NCBI RefSeq assembly: GCF_002210095.1
Contig: NZ_AQQR01000011.1
Coordinates: 80,108-144,107 of the forward strand
DNA from: Marinibacterium profundimaris
GTDB taxonomy: Bacteria > Pseudomonadota > Alphaproteobacteria > Rhodobacterales > Rhodobacteraceae
Direction of reading: 5' to 3'
DNA length: 64,000 nucleotides
Positions 45,491-54,755 of the stretch are shown here, piece by piece (the stretch's first letter is position 1; every line of letters begins with the position of its first letter). The notes under the pieces were generated by a model, which saw only the letters and a program-made list of their open reading frames with translations, had not been told where the DNA came from and searched no databases. Made by a program: the position numbers and the translations under genes.

Positions 45491-47222
45491 CCCGCTGTAC
45501 CGACGGCGCGACATTTCGGACCACCGCAAAGGCCGGAACCGGATTGGCGTAGCCCTTCAGCGGTATCGGCGGCAGGCTGCGGAAAACCACGCCCTGCAAT
45601 CCATGGCTCGCCTCGCGCGTGGCCTCGTCGACCAGAACCTGGTCCGGTTCCGCCTTGGAGCAAAGCCGCGCGGCCTTGTTCACGGTCGAGCCCAGCACCG
45701 TGAAATCCATGCGTTTGCGTGCCCCCATCGCCCCCATCACCGCCTCGCCCGAGGCGACGCCGATGCCCACATGCAGCTTGTACTCCGGCCGCTCCTCCAG
45801 CAGCTTCACCATCGCCTCGGTGATCTCGACCGCACAGGCCGTGGCCCGCTGCTCCATGCCGTCGCCCTCGAAGACCGCCACCAGCGCATCCCCGATGAAC
45901 TTGTCCACGTCGCCGCCGTGCCTTTCCACGATGTCGGTCTGGGCGTCGAAATAGGTGTTCAGCGCCTCGATCACGACCTCGGGCGACACCGTCTCCGAGA
46001 ACTCGGTATAGCCCCGGATATCGGTGAACAGGACCGAGATACGCCGCCGCTCGCCCCCGCGCGACAGCCCCGTCTCCTCCGAGCTCTGGATCGCCGACAT
46101 CGTCCCGCGCGAGACGAATTTCATCAGCTCCAGCCGCTCGCGCAGATCCGCGATCATGCGGTTGATCCGCCCCGCTAGCTCGCCGATCTCGTCGCGGGCG
46201 CGCACGCCCTCCACCCTGACCGAGAAGTCGCCCTCGCCCACCTGCTCCACCACCTGCCCGATCTTCAGGATCGGCCGGGTCAGCGCCCGGGCGAAGATCA
46301 GCGCGCCGAGGCTGGCCAGCGAAAAGCCGATCAGGCCAATGATCAGGATCTGCCGGGTGATCGCGTTGACGACGGCATAGGCGTTCTCCTCGCTCAGCTC
46401 GGTGATCACCGCCCAGGGAAACCAGTCCGGGAAGGCATAGGCCCCCAGCATCGCCCGCCCGTCGGGCCGCACATAGGGCTGCAGCGCATCGGCCCGGGCG
46501 CTGGCCACGATCAGCGGCATGGCGTTCTTCACGATCTCGCGTTCGGCCAGCACCTTGGACGTGCCCCCCAGCACCGACCGCCCGGCATGATCCACGACCG
46601 AAATCTCGCCCCGCTGCGCGAAGGGATGCGCCGCCACCGTCTCGGCCAGGGTCGACAGCTCGATCTTCGCGGCCATGGTCACGGTGCGCCCGGCGATCTT
46701 CGTGGTCAGCGGCAGCGCCAGCGTCGCAACCCAGTCGCCGGTCTCGCTCATCCTCTGGATCAGCGGGCGGCCGAACTGTCCGGTGGCGGCGATCGACTGG
46801 ATCAGCTCGGGCGACGTCGCCAGCAGCGCCACCGGGTCATGGCCCAGCGCCTGCAACCTGTCGGCATAGGCCTGGTTCGTCACCAGGATCGGCAGGTCCG
46901 ACCCCTGCACCGACAGCTGGAGCGAGATCACCTGCGGCAGCTCCTGCAGCCCCAGCGTCAGCAGCGACACCTTCTGCTGCACACCCAGCTCATCGCTGTC
47001 GATCCCGTTGCGGATCACCAGCAGCGCCGACAGCCAGCGCCCCCGCCATGTGTTGTCGAAGGCGTTCGACAGCTCGTCGGCGACCAGGGTCAGGTCCTCG
47101 TTCGCGGCGCTCTTCAGCTCGTCCCGTGTCAGGCGCGTCAGGTTCTCGCCGACCAGCGCCAGAGGCGCGATGGCCAGCAGCGTGGCGAAGACGAAGAACT
47201 TGACCCGCAGGGGAAAACGCAT
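45486..47222 (-). CDS. Membrane adenylate/guanylate cyclase with sensor and HAMP domains
   Basis: This 578-residue protein has an amino-terminal membrane helix (VKFFVFATLLAIAPLALV), a Cache-like extracytoplasmic sensor (about 30-285), a second helix (about 292-315), a HAMP domain (about 315-370) and a class III cyclase domain (about 398-560). Metal-binding aspartates are in LFTDIRGY and FIGDALVAVF; Lys in VDKFIGD suits a purine-binding role, while the second purine position reads GSTVN instead of GDxVN. It lies eight bases downstream of the PKD-repeat gene and is probably co-transcribed with it. Its frame ends inside a REP-like repeat. Confidence 0.88.
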   Translation of the reverse strand: MRFPLRVKFFVFATLLAIAPLALVGENLTRLTRDELKSAANEDLTLVADELSNAFDNTWRGRWLSALLVIRNGIDSDELGVQQKVSLLTLGLQELPQVISLQLSVQGSDLPILVTNQAYADRLQALGHDPVALLATSPELIQSIAATGQFGRPLIQRMSETGDWVATLALPLTTKIAGRTVTMAAKIELSTLAETVAAHPFAQRGEISVVDHAGRSVLGGTSKVLAEREIVKNAMPLIVASARADALQPYVRPDGRAMLGAYAFPDWFPWAVITELSEENAYAVVNAITRQILIIGLIGFSLASLGALIFARALTRPILKIGQVVEQVGEGDFSVRVEGVRARDEIGELAGRINRMIADLRERLELMKFVSRGTMSAIQSSEETGLSRGGERRRISVLFTDIRGYTEFSETVSPEVVIEALNTYFDAQTDIVERHGGDVDKFIGDALVAVFEGDGMEQRATACAVEITEAMVKLLEERPEYKLHVGIGVASGEAVMGAMGARKRMDFTVLGSTVNKAARLCSKAEPDQVLVDEATREASHGLQGVVFRSLPPIPLKGYANPVPAFAVVRNVAPSVQRA

Positions 47223-47230
47223 GGGCCGGC

Positions 47231-50200
47231 CTATTCGCGCGGTACAGCGGTGACGATGGCGGTATCGGTGGCAACCCCACAGGCCAGCCCCGTGGTGTCG
47301 CGGGCGGTGACCTCGACGACATATTCGCCCGGCGCGGCATAGGCGTGACGGGCGATCGCCCCCGTGGCCTCGCGCCCGTCGCCAAAGGCCCAGCCGATCC
47401 GCAGCCCCTGCCCGTCCGCGTCGCTGGCCCCGCTCGCATCGAAGCGCAGCACGTCATGGGCCGCCCCCACCGGCACGGTCACGTCCGGCCCGGCATCGAC
47501 CCGTGGCGCGCGGTTCACCAGCACCATGGCCTCGTCCACCCCCGTGGCACAGGCCGATCCGCTGTCATCGCGCACCGTCAGCGTGACCGAGACCGGGCCG
47601 GCCGTCTCGAAGACCCGGCTCACCTGCGCGCCCTCAAGCGTGACGCCGTCACCAAAGGCCCAGGTCCAGCCGGTAATCTCGCCATCCAGGTCGCCGGACA
47701 GCCCCGCGTCAAAGGTGACCTCGTCGCCGGGGCAGATTACCCGGTCCGGCCCTGCCAGCGCCCGGGGCGCACGGTTGACCCGGACATAGCTTTCCTCGCT
47801 GCGCTGCGCGTTCAACAGCCCGGTGCCGTCGTTCATCCGTGCCACCACCGGGTAGAGACCCGGCGCCGCGAAAGCATGTTCGGCGGTATTGCCGGTCCCT
47901 GTCGTCCCGTCGCCGAAATCCCACTCCACCGTGGTGGAGGCATCGGCTGCCACTTTCCAGGACAGCGCCTCTCCGGGGCAGATCGCCGGTGTCTCGGGCA
48001 AGGCGGCCACCGGCGCCGGGTTCACGAGCACGGATCTCACCGCCGGGACGACCGAATTGCCCACGTCGGCGTCATCGGTCACCACCAGCTGCACGTCGTA
48101 GCGGCCCGGCACCTCCCAGACATGGGTGCCGACCACGCCGGTGGCCGAGCCGCCATCGCCGAAATCCCAGGCATATGCCGTGATTGCCCCGTCCGGGTCC
48201 ACCGTGGCCGAGGCGTCGAAGCTCACCGATTGCCCCACCGCGATCTGCTCGGGCCCCTGGATCACCGGCTGCGGTGCGGCGTTGACCAGAACCTTGCGCA
48301 GCGTCTCGATGGTCGAACAGCCCTCGTTCCCGCCCGCCAGGTCGGTGCTGACTGTGATCAGGTAGTCGCCCGGCTCTTCGAAGACATGGGTAAAGGTCTC
48401 GCCCGCCCCTGTGACCCCATTCGACAATTGCCAGCGATGCGCCACCGGCACAGCCCCGTCCAGCTGGCTGAGCGCGGCTGAAAAGGTCGCCGGCTGGCCC
48501 GCGGCGGCCCGTTCAAAGCCCTCGATCGCCTGTTCCGGCGCGGCGACGACGCGGATCGCGGCGGTATCGGTATCAAGCGGGCTGCAATTGCCCCGCGCCT
48601 CGCCTGTGATGGTCAGGGTCGCGATGTAGTCGCCCGGCTTGTCATAGACATAGACAGGCTGTTCTCCGTTGCCGATGCCGCCGTCCCCGAAGGTCCAGGC
48701 AAAGGCGTTCACCGCGCCATCCGCATCGGTGCTGCCCGATCCGTCGAAGCGCACCGACTGGTTGGTGCAAACGGTCATGTCCGGCCCGGCATTGGCCAGC
48801 GGCCCTTCGCGGACCAGCGCGGCGATGCGGTCCACGTCGGTGCCGTGCTCGGTCCCCGTCTCGTTGGCGATGCGCAGGGTCACCGGGTAGATGCCGGGGA
48901 ATTCGTAGGTCTTCGTCGGGTTCACCAGATCCGAGGTCGTGCCATCGCCGAAATCCCAGGAATAAAGCAGCAGCCCGCCATCGGGATCCACGCTGTCGGA
49001 GGCGTCGAACAGGATCGGCTCGCCCGAGCAGACGGCGCGGTTGCCGCCCGCGTCGGCCACGGGGCGAGTGTTGATCTCGACCGTGGTCGCATCGGCGGCG
49101 GTCGCGTTGGCCATTCCCGTCCCGTCGTCGACCCGCAGCGTGACCGGGTAGATCCCCGAGCGCGGGAAGACATGGGTGACGACCTGCCCGGTTTCGGGGG
49201 CCGAGCCGTCGCCGTAATCCCAGGTGTAGATCAGCTTGTCCCCGTCCGCGTCGGACGAGCCGGAGCCATCCAGCGTCACGATCAGCCGGTCCGTGTCGAT
49301 CGCGGCACCCGCCTCGGCCACGGGCTGATGGTTCACGCGGATCGTCAGGGCGTCGGTGGCGGTCGCGTTCATCACGCCGCTGTCGTCGGTGACGATCAAC
49401 TGAGCCGACCAGACCCCGGCGGTCTCATAGGCGCGCTCCACCCGCACCGCCTCGAGCGGCGCGCCGAGGTCGTCGAACTCCCACCGCCACGTGGCGATCT
49501 CGCCATCCGGGTCGAAGCTTTGGCTGCCGTCAAAGGTCACGGTGTCGCCCGGTGCCACGAGGATATCGGCCCCCGCCACGGCCACCGGCCGGGCATTGAC
49601 GGTGATCAGCGTCTCGGCCTCGTCCTGCGCGGCGCCGCCCCGGAAATCGTCGGAGACGGTCAGGCGGATCCGATGCAGCCCGGGCTCGGCGATGGCATGG
49701 CTCACGCGTTCGCCGCTGGCCACCGCCCCGCCGGGCAGGTCCCAGGCATAGTCCACGACCTCGCCGTCCGGATCCACCGAAGCGCGGCCCGAGAGGATGA
49801 ATGCCTCGCCCGGGGCCACGACCTGCGGCGGGCCGGCATCGGCGATGGGCGCGGCGTTGACGATCACCCGCATCGTGTCGCGGTCCAGGTTCAGCGGCGC
49901 GGTGCTGTCGTCGCGCACCACAAGGGCGACCTCGTAGGTGCCGGGGCGGGCATAGGCATGGGTGATCGTCTTGCCGGTGCCCGTGCTGCCATCGCCGAAA
50001 TCCCATTGCCAGGAGGTCACGGTACCGTCGCTGTCGGTCGATCCGCCCCCGTCGAAGGTTACCTCCGACGCGGTCACGAATTGGTCCGGCCCGGCCTCGG
50101 CCACCGGGGCGTCGTCGATCACGATCTGGCGCTGGGAGGACTGGGTCGAGGATGCCGTGCCGCTGTCGTCGATCACGGTCAGCGTCACGGTGAAGGTGCC

Positions 50201-52102
50201 CGACCGGGTCCAAGCATAGTCCACCGTCTCGCCCTCGCCCGAGCGGCCGTCGCCGAAATCCCAGATCCAGGACAGGATCGCACCGTCCGCGTCCGTCGAG
50301 GCCGAGGCATCCAGCCGCGCGACCTCTGACACCGACACCGGGCGCGGCGGGATCTGGAAGGCGGGCTGGGGCGGCGCGTTGACCTCGACCAGCATCGTGT
50401 CGACCGAGGCATCGTTGGCCACGCCGCTGTCGTCCTTCACCGTCAGCGCGACGCGAAAGCGGCCCGGGTCCTGGTAGGTATGGGTCACGGTGGGCCCGGT
50501 CAGCACCGTGCCGTCACCCAGGTTCCATTCAAAGGTCTCGACGTTGCCGTCCACGTCGTAGCTGGCCGCGCCGGAAAAGATCACCGGCTTGCCGACCACG
50601 GCGGTCTGGTCCGTGCCCGCCTCGGCCACCGGGGGAAAGTTGACGATGACGCGGCGGGTCTCGACCCCGAAGTTGCAGGGGTGGTTCGAGCCGTCCTCGA
50701 CCCGCAGCACCGCGCGGTAGAGGCCGGGGGTATCATAGATCTTCTGTGCCTGCGGTCCCTCGGCCAGCGCGCCGTCGCCGAAGGTCCAGCGGTAGCGGGT
50801 GATCGGGCTGTCCGACGGGATCGAGCCGGTGCCGTCGAAATCCAGCAGCTCGCCCGGGGCGACGACGATGTCGCTGCCCGGCACGGCAACGGGCGCGTTG
50901 CGCACATGCACCGGCACCTCGATCGCGGCGCCCCGGCCCGGGCGGGTGCCGGGTTCGACCACCTCCAGCCGGGCGGTGTAGCGGCCCGGCTTGGCATAGC
51001 GGTAGGCGATCACCGGTTCGGCAGAGCGGCCGCCATCGCCGAAGTCCCACAGGTAGCTCAGCGGCCCGCGCCCCGACGAGCGCGAGGCGTCGAAGGCGAC
51101 CGAACGGCAATCGGCCAGCGGGCTGGCGGAGCCCATGGGCTCTGGTCGCAGCGGGATCGGCGCCTGGATCGGCGGCATGCGCAGCGGGATCGCGTGGCCC
51201 TCGGCGTCGTAGACCGCCACGGTGACGTCATTGGGGGTCTCGAACCCGTTCAGCAGGGTAATCGCCAGGTCGGTCTCTGCCGTCTCCACCACGTCCGAGG
51301 TCCAGAAGTTCTGGCCCGAGACGCGGACCGGCAGGTCCTCGAATTCGGTGGTCACGGTGATGGAGCCATTCGCCGCGTCGAAGCTTTGCACCGTCAGCGG
51401 CCCGGCGCCCGGCCCGGTGAAGGGGACCATCGTGGCGGGTTCGCCCCGGCTCCAGCGCAGGGTGGGCATGTAGGAGAACATCTCGAGCCCCGCGGGCCTG
51501 CGATTGCGGTCGCGCGCGAGGCTGACCGCCACCGAGAACCCGTTGCCGTCGTCGCCGCCCGCGCCCTGCACGTCGATCCGGAAATAGGCGCGGCCGTCGA
51601 TCACCTCGCCCTGGCCCGCGCGCAGGGCCGCCAGGGTGACCCAGCGCCCGTCGGTGGCGCGGTCGTTGCCCCAGCTTTTCTCCTCCAGCAGAGCGCCCGG
51701 ACCGGTGACCGGCGTGGCGTCGGGGCGGTTGGGCACGCGGGCGCCGTCCTCGACCGGCACGGGCCGGTCGGCCTCGGAAAAGGCGCCGGAGCCGCCGAAA
51801 AGGCGGAAGGTGGTCAGGGAATTGGCCGTACCGCCCAGCGCGAAATCGGAGGCCCCGTGGACCTCCGGGTCATAGACCCGCACGTAAAGCCTTTCGCGCA
51901 TATCGGCGGGGACCGAAAAGAACACCTGCTCGCGCAGGTCCACGTCTCCCTCGCGCGAGGGGGTGAGCGCGCCGTAGACCACCATAAGGCCAGGCTCTCC
52001 GCCCGCTTGCGCGAGGGCCTCGCGCGGAGCGATCAGGGCGAGAGACGTCAGCGCCAGCCCCAGCGACGCAAGGACCGTCGGGATCCGTCGTGCCTTCCCC
52101 AT
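47231..52102 (-). CDS. Giant exported PKD-repeat protein
   Basis: This 1623-residue protein has a signal peptide (cleavage probably after ALAQA) and, after an amino-terminal region of about 330 residues, fifteen tandem PKD-like domains of about 85-90 residues. Twelve carry the canonical W/Y/F-x-x-GDG strand motif (for example WDFGDG); three are degenerate (DLPGG, FDDLG, QLSNG). PKD domains are Ig-like and usually mediate protein or polysaccharide contacts outside the cell. No anchor or sorting motif is seen at the C-terminus (VTAVPRE). ATG 52102 follows AGGGAGGAAG. It is upstream of the cyclase and downstream of the LysM-FecR gene in one apparent operon. Confidence 0.88.
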   Translation of the reverse strand: MGKARRIPTVLASLGLALTSLALIAPREALAQAGGEPGLMVVYGALTPSREGDVDLREQVFFSVPADMRERLYVRVYDPEVHGASDFALGGTANSLTTFRLFGGSGAFSEADRPVPVEDGARVPNRPDATPVTGPGALLEEKSWGNDRATDGRWVTLAALRAGQGEVIDGRAYFRIDVQGAGGDDGNGFSVAVSLARDRNRRPAGLEMFSYMPTLRWSRGEPATMVPFTGPGAGPLTVQSFDAANGSITVTTEFEDLPVRVSGQNFWTSDVVETAETDLAITLLNGFETPNDVTVAVYDAEGHAIPLRMPPIQAPIPLRPEPMGSASPLADCRSVAFDASRSSGRGPLSYLWDFGDGGRSAEPVIAYRYAKPGRYTARLEVVEPGTRPGRGAAIEVPVHVRNAPVAVPGSDIVVAPGELLDFDGTGSIPSDSPITRYRWTFGDGALAEGPQAQKIYDTPGLYRAVLRVEDGSNHPCNFGVETRRVIVNFPPVAEAGTDQTAVVGKPVIFSGAASYDVDGNVETFEWNLGDGTVLTGPTVTHTYQDPGRFRVALTVKDDSGVANDASVDTMLVEVNAPPQPAFQIPPRPVSVSEVARLDASASTDADGAILSWIWDFGDGRSGEGETVDYAWTRSGTFTVTLTVIDDSGTASSTQSSQRQIVIDDAPVAEAGPDQFVTASEVTFDGGGSTDSDGTVTSWQWDFGDGSTGTGKTITHAYARPGTYEVALVVRDDSTAPLNLDRDTMRVIVNAAPIADAGPPQVVAPGEAFILSGRASVDPDGEVVDYAWDLPGGAVASGERVSHAIAEPGLHRIRLTVSDDFRGGAAQDEAETLITVNARPVAVAGADILVAPGDTVTFDGSQSFDPDGEIATWRWEFDDLGAPLEAVRVERAYETAGVWSAQLIVTDDSGVMNATATDALTIRVNHQPVAEAGAAIDTDRLIVTLDGSGSSDADGDKLIYTWDYGDGSAPETGQVVTHVFPRSGIYPVTLRVDDGTGMANATAADATTVEINTRPVADAGGNRAVCSGEPILFDASDSVDPDGGLLLYSWDFGDGTTSDLVNPTKTYEFPGIYPVTLRIANETGTEHGTDVDRIAALVREGPLANAGPDMTVCTNQSVRFDGSGSTDADGAVNAFAWTFGDGGIGNGEQPVYVYDKPGDYIATLTITGEARGNCSPLDTDTAAIRVVAAPEQAIEGFERAAAGQPATFSAALSQLDGAVPVAHRWQLSNGVTGAGETFTHVFEEPGDYLITVSTDLAGGNEGCSTIETLRKVLVNAAPQPVIQGPEQIAVGQSVSFDASATVDPDGAITAYAWDFGDGGSATGVVGTHVWEVPGRYDVQLVVTDDADVGNSVVPAVRSVLVNPAPVAALPETPAICPGEALSWKVAADASTTVEWDFGDGTTGTGNTAEHAFAAPGLYPVVARMNDGTGLLNAQRSEESYVRVNRAPRALAGPDRVICPGDEVTFDAGLSGDLDGEITGWTWAFGDGVTLEGAQVSRVFETAGPVSVTLTVRDDSGSACATGVDEAMVLVNRAPRVDAGPDVTVPVGAAHDVLRFDASGASDADGQGLRIGWAFGDGREATGAIARHAYAAPGEYVVEVTARDTTGLACGVATDTAIVTAVPRE

Positions 52103-52173
52103 CAGTTCTTCCTCCCTCTCGCGGCTCATGCCGGCCGCTTTTTCGTTCCGTCAGTCCTGTGCCGTCCGTCCCG

Positions 52174-54492
52174 TCATTCGAAGGCCGCGTTGCCGGCGTA
52201 ATCCTCGATCACCACTTCGATCAGCTCGAGCGCGCCGGGCTCGGCCGGAAGACTGGCCCGGCAGGTGCCGGTCTCGCTGTCGCAGCGCAGGAAACCTTCG
52301 CGCTCTGCGCCGCCTATCGCGATGAGGAAGGGCGCCGCCTGCACCAGACCGCTGGCGTCGCGGGCCATTACGATCAGCTCGATCGGTCCGTCGGGCCCCG
52401 AAGGGCGCCCCAGCTCGACCGAGGTCACCTCGGGCGGGTCGATGTCGTAGAGCGTCTGCAGCTTCGAGGCGATCACGTTGCCCACCGCGTCGCTGGCCAG
52501 CAGCTCGAACGGGTTCTGACCGCGCTCCAGCGGCACCGTCACCTCGAACCGCCCGGCTTCCAGCGGCACCGGGGCGCCGTTCAGCTCCAGCCAGACGGCA
52601 TCGCCTGCGCTGCCCGCCAGCGTCACGTCCGGATCGCCCGTGGCGCGCGGCGGCGGCAGATCCAGAACCACGTCGGGCGGGGTGCGGTCCTGCACGGCCT
52701 GAAACCGGGTGCTGCCCTCTGTCGCGCCCGCTGGCGACAGGATCTCTATCGTGAAGGCGCGCGCGGCCTCGTCCACCGGGACGGTAAAGCCGATCTCTCC
52801 GGCCGGGCCGACCTCGGCGCGCAGCACCGGCGTGCCGCTTGCGGGATCGCGCACCACGACAGGTGCGCCGGGCTGGGCGTTGGTGGTGCCCAGCACCGAA
52901 AGCTCTTCGGCCTTGGTGGCCAGCGCGTCGCCGAGGCGCGGAATGTCGGGCGAAAGCGCGATATCGACCGCCACGGCGAGGCGGTAGACCACGTCAAGAC
53001 TGCGGGCCGAGCTGTTGCCGGCCGGATCCACGGCCGTGACGCTGATCGTGTTGGGCCCGGGCGCCAGGGGCAGGGTCGCAATGAAGGCGCCGTCGCGGCC
53101 GGGCGTCACCGCGATGCCGTTCAGGGTGATCTGCGCATCCGGTTCCGAGGCACCCAGCACCTCGACGCTGGCCTCGTCGCTGATCACGCCCGGCCCCGGG
53201 GCCAGCAATGTCAGGAAGGGCGGCGTCGTGTCGACGCGCATGGCGAAATCCTGCGCCGTGCTCCATTCCCCGGGCAGGCCCAGCGCATCCAGCGCCGCGA
53301 CCCGCCAATGATAGCGCCCCGGCGGAAGCGCCCCTTCGAAGCCGGTCTCGCGCAGCCCCCATTCCGAGGTCTGCATCTGGTTGAACCCGGCATCCCGGGC
53401 GACCTCCAGCCAATAGGCCTGCGCACCCTCGAAAACATCCCAGGTCAGCGTCACGCTGCGGGTATAAATCGTCTCTCCCGGGGCCGGGTAAACCAGGCGC
53501 GGCGCGGTCAGCACACGGGTCCGCTCGGCGCCCTGCCCGGTCAGCACGACGCCTTCGCCCTCGCCCACGGTGATGCGGTCGCCGCCCTGGCGGATCTCCA
53601 GCTCGGGCGTGTCGTAATTGACGAAGCGCGCGCCGGTGCGGTCGTTCTTGATCCAGAAATCCGCCGAGTTGGTCGTGGTCTCAACCCCAGGCACGTCGAT
53701 CTCGAACTGGGACTTGTCCGACAGCTGGTTGAGCAGGGCATAGAAATCGCCCTCGACCAGGCTGACCTTCGTGACCTCACCCCCGGTAAGAGGGTCCGAG
53801 CGCATCCGCTGGATCGTGGCGTTGGAATTGGGGTTCAGCCGCAGACGGCTGAGATCGCGGAACGTGACCTGCGTGGTGGACGCCGAGAGTGTGCGGAGCC
53901 GTTCGAATTCCACGAGGATGTCATCCAGCTGACGATCCGACCACGAGGGTTCGGCCGGCGCCCGCCCCTCGACCCGGCCCTGCACGTCCGACACGATCGC
54001 CTCGGCCGACCGGTCGCGCTGGCGGATCGAGATGTCGAGCGCCTCGTTGGCAAAACCCGTGGCGATGGCCGAGAAATCCACCGCCTCGCGCCACAGCCCG
54101 AGTTCGCGGCTGGAAACAGCTGTTTCGCGGTTGCGGATCGCGTCGCCGATCTGGACCGGCGCGAAAATCCGTGCGCCCTCGGCAGTGGCGCGCTGGATCG
54201 CCAGAAGCGAGGCCTTCAGCGCCTCGTCCGCGGCCTTCACCTGGCGCACCGGCAGGCGCAGCTGGATCCCCGGCACCAGGTCGGCGGGCGAGGCGATGTC
54301 GTTGATCTTCAGGACGGTGGGCCAGAGGTCGGGATCGCCGAGGTAGCGTTCGACGATGCCGCGCAGCGTGTCCTGGTCGGACAAGTCCACGACCTCCAGC
54401 GGGGCATTCAGGTCCGCCTCGGCCGCTGGAAGCGATGTGGGCCCCATCATGCAGGCAAGAAGCAGGCCGATCCGCCACACTCTCCTGCACAT
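52174..54492 (-). CDS. Exported LysM-FecR domain protein with Ig-like repeats
   Basis: This 772-residue protein has a signal peptide (WRIGLLLACMMGPTSLPAAEA), a LysM peptidoglycan-binding motif (about 40-82, with DTLRGIVERYLGDPDLW and LVPGIQLRLP), a FecR-type domain (about 225-325) and Ig/fibronectin-like repeats to the C-terminus. It would sit in the periplasm bound to the cell wall. ATG 54492 was chosen because the signal peptide follows directly; a TTG at 54561 is possible. Together with the PKD protein and the cyclase it looks like an envelope-sensing or surface-assembly unit. Confidence 0.8.
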   Translation of the reverse strand: MCRRVWRIGLLLACMMGPTSLPAAEADLNAPLEVVDLSDQDTLRGIVERYLGDPDLWPTVLKINDIASPADLVPGIQLRLPVRQVKAADEALKASLLAIQRATAEGARIFAPVQIGDAIRNRETAVSSRELGLWREAVDFSAIATGFANEALDISIRQRDRSAEAIVSDVQGRVEGRAPAEPSWSDRQLDDILVEFERLRTLSASTTQVTFRDLSRLRLNPNSNATIQRMRSDPLTGGEVTKVSLVEGDFYALLNQLSDKSQFEIDVPGVETTTNSADFWIKNDRTGARFVNYDTPELEIRQGGDRITVGEGEGVVLTGQGAERTRVLTAPRLVYPAPGETIYTRSVTLTWDVFEGAQAYWLEVARDAGFNQMQTSEWGLRETGFEGALPPGRYHWRVAALDALGLPGEWSTAQDFAMRVDTTPPFLTLLAPGPGVISDEASVEVLGASEPDAQITLNGIAVTPGRDGAFIATLPLAPGPNTISVTAVDPAGNSSARSLDVVYRLAVAVDIALSPDIPRLGDALATKAEELSVLGTTNAQPGAPVVVRDPASGTPVLRAEVGPAGEIGFTVPVDEAARAFTIEILSPAGATEGSTRFQAVQDRTPPDVVLDLPPPRATGDPDVTLAGSAGDAVWLELNGAPVPLEAGRFEVTVPLERGQNPFELLASDAVGNVIASKLQTLYDIDPPEVTSVELGRPSGPDGPIELIVMARDASGLVQAAPFLIAIGGAEREGFLRCDSETGTCRASLPAEPGALELIEVVIEDYAGNAAFE

Positions 54493-54755
54493 CGATGGAA
54501 GTCCCTGGACCACGTCCGTCACCCCCTTGTCCACAGCTTGCGCTAAGGCTGGCTCGGCCAAATGTTATGGTATCAATGTGTCGCAGGATACACTGTTCAA
54601 GCAAGACAATTCCACTTTCGCGTGTTGTCGACCCTGCGAAAAGCCCTGCAATTCAGGTATTAGTGGAAAATTAATACGCTATGTGAAGCTTTTACTCACG
54701 CCATTCATGATCACGCCCGAGGCCGGCTTTCTGGCAGCCGGGTCCCGCACAGGGC

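Noticed and set aside
47231..52102. CRISPR-like or minisatellite repetition in the PKD gene
   Set aside because: The periodicity is at the protein level, the DNA repeats are not identical, and there are no spacer-like units. No CRISPR array was seen in the window.
50480..52201. 573-codon plus-strand open frame opposite the PKD gene
   Set aside because: Repetitive shadow caused by the PKD repeats on the other strand.
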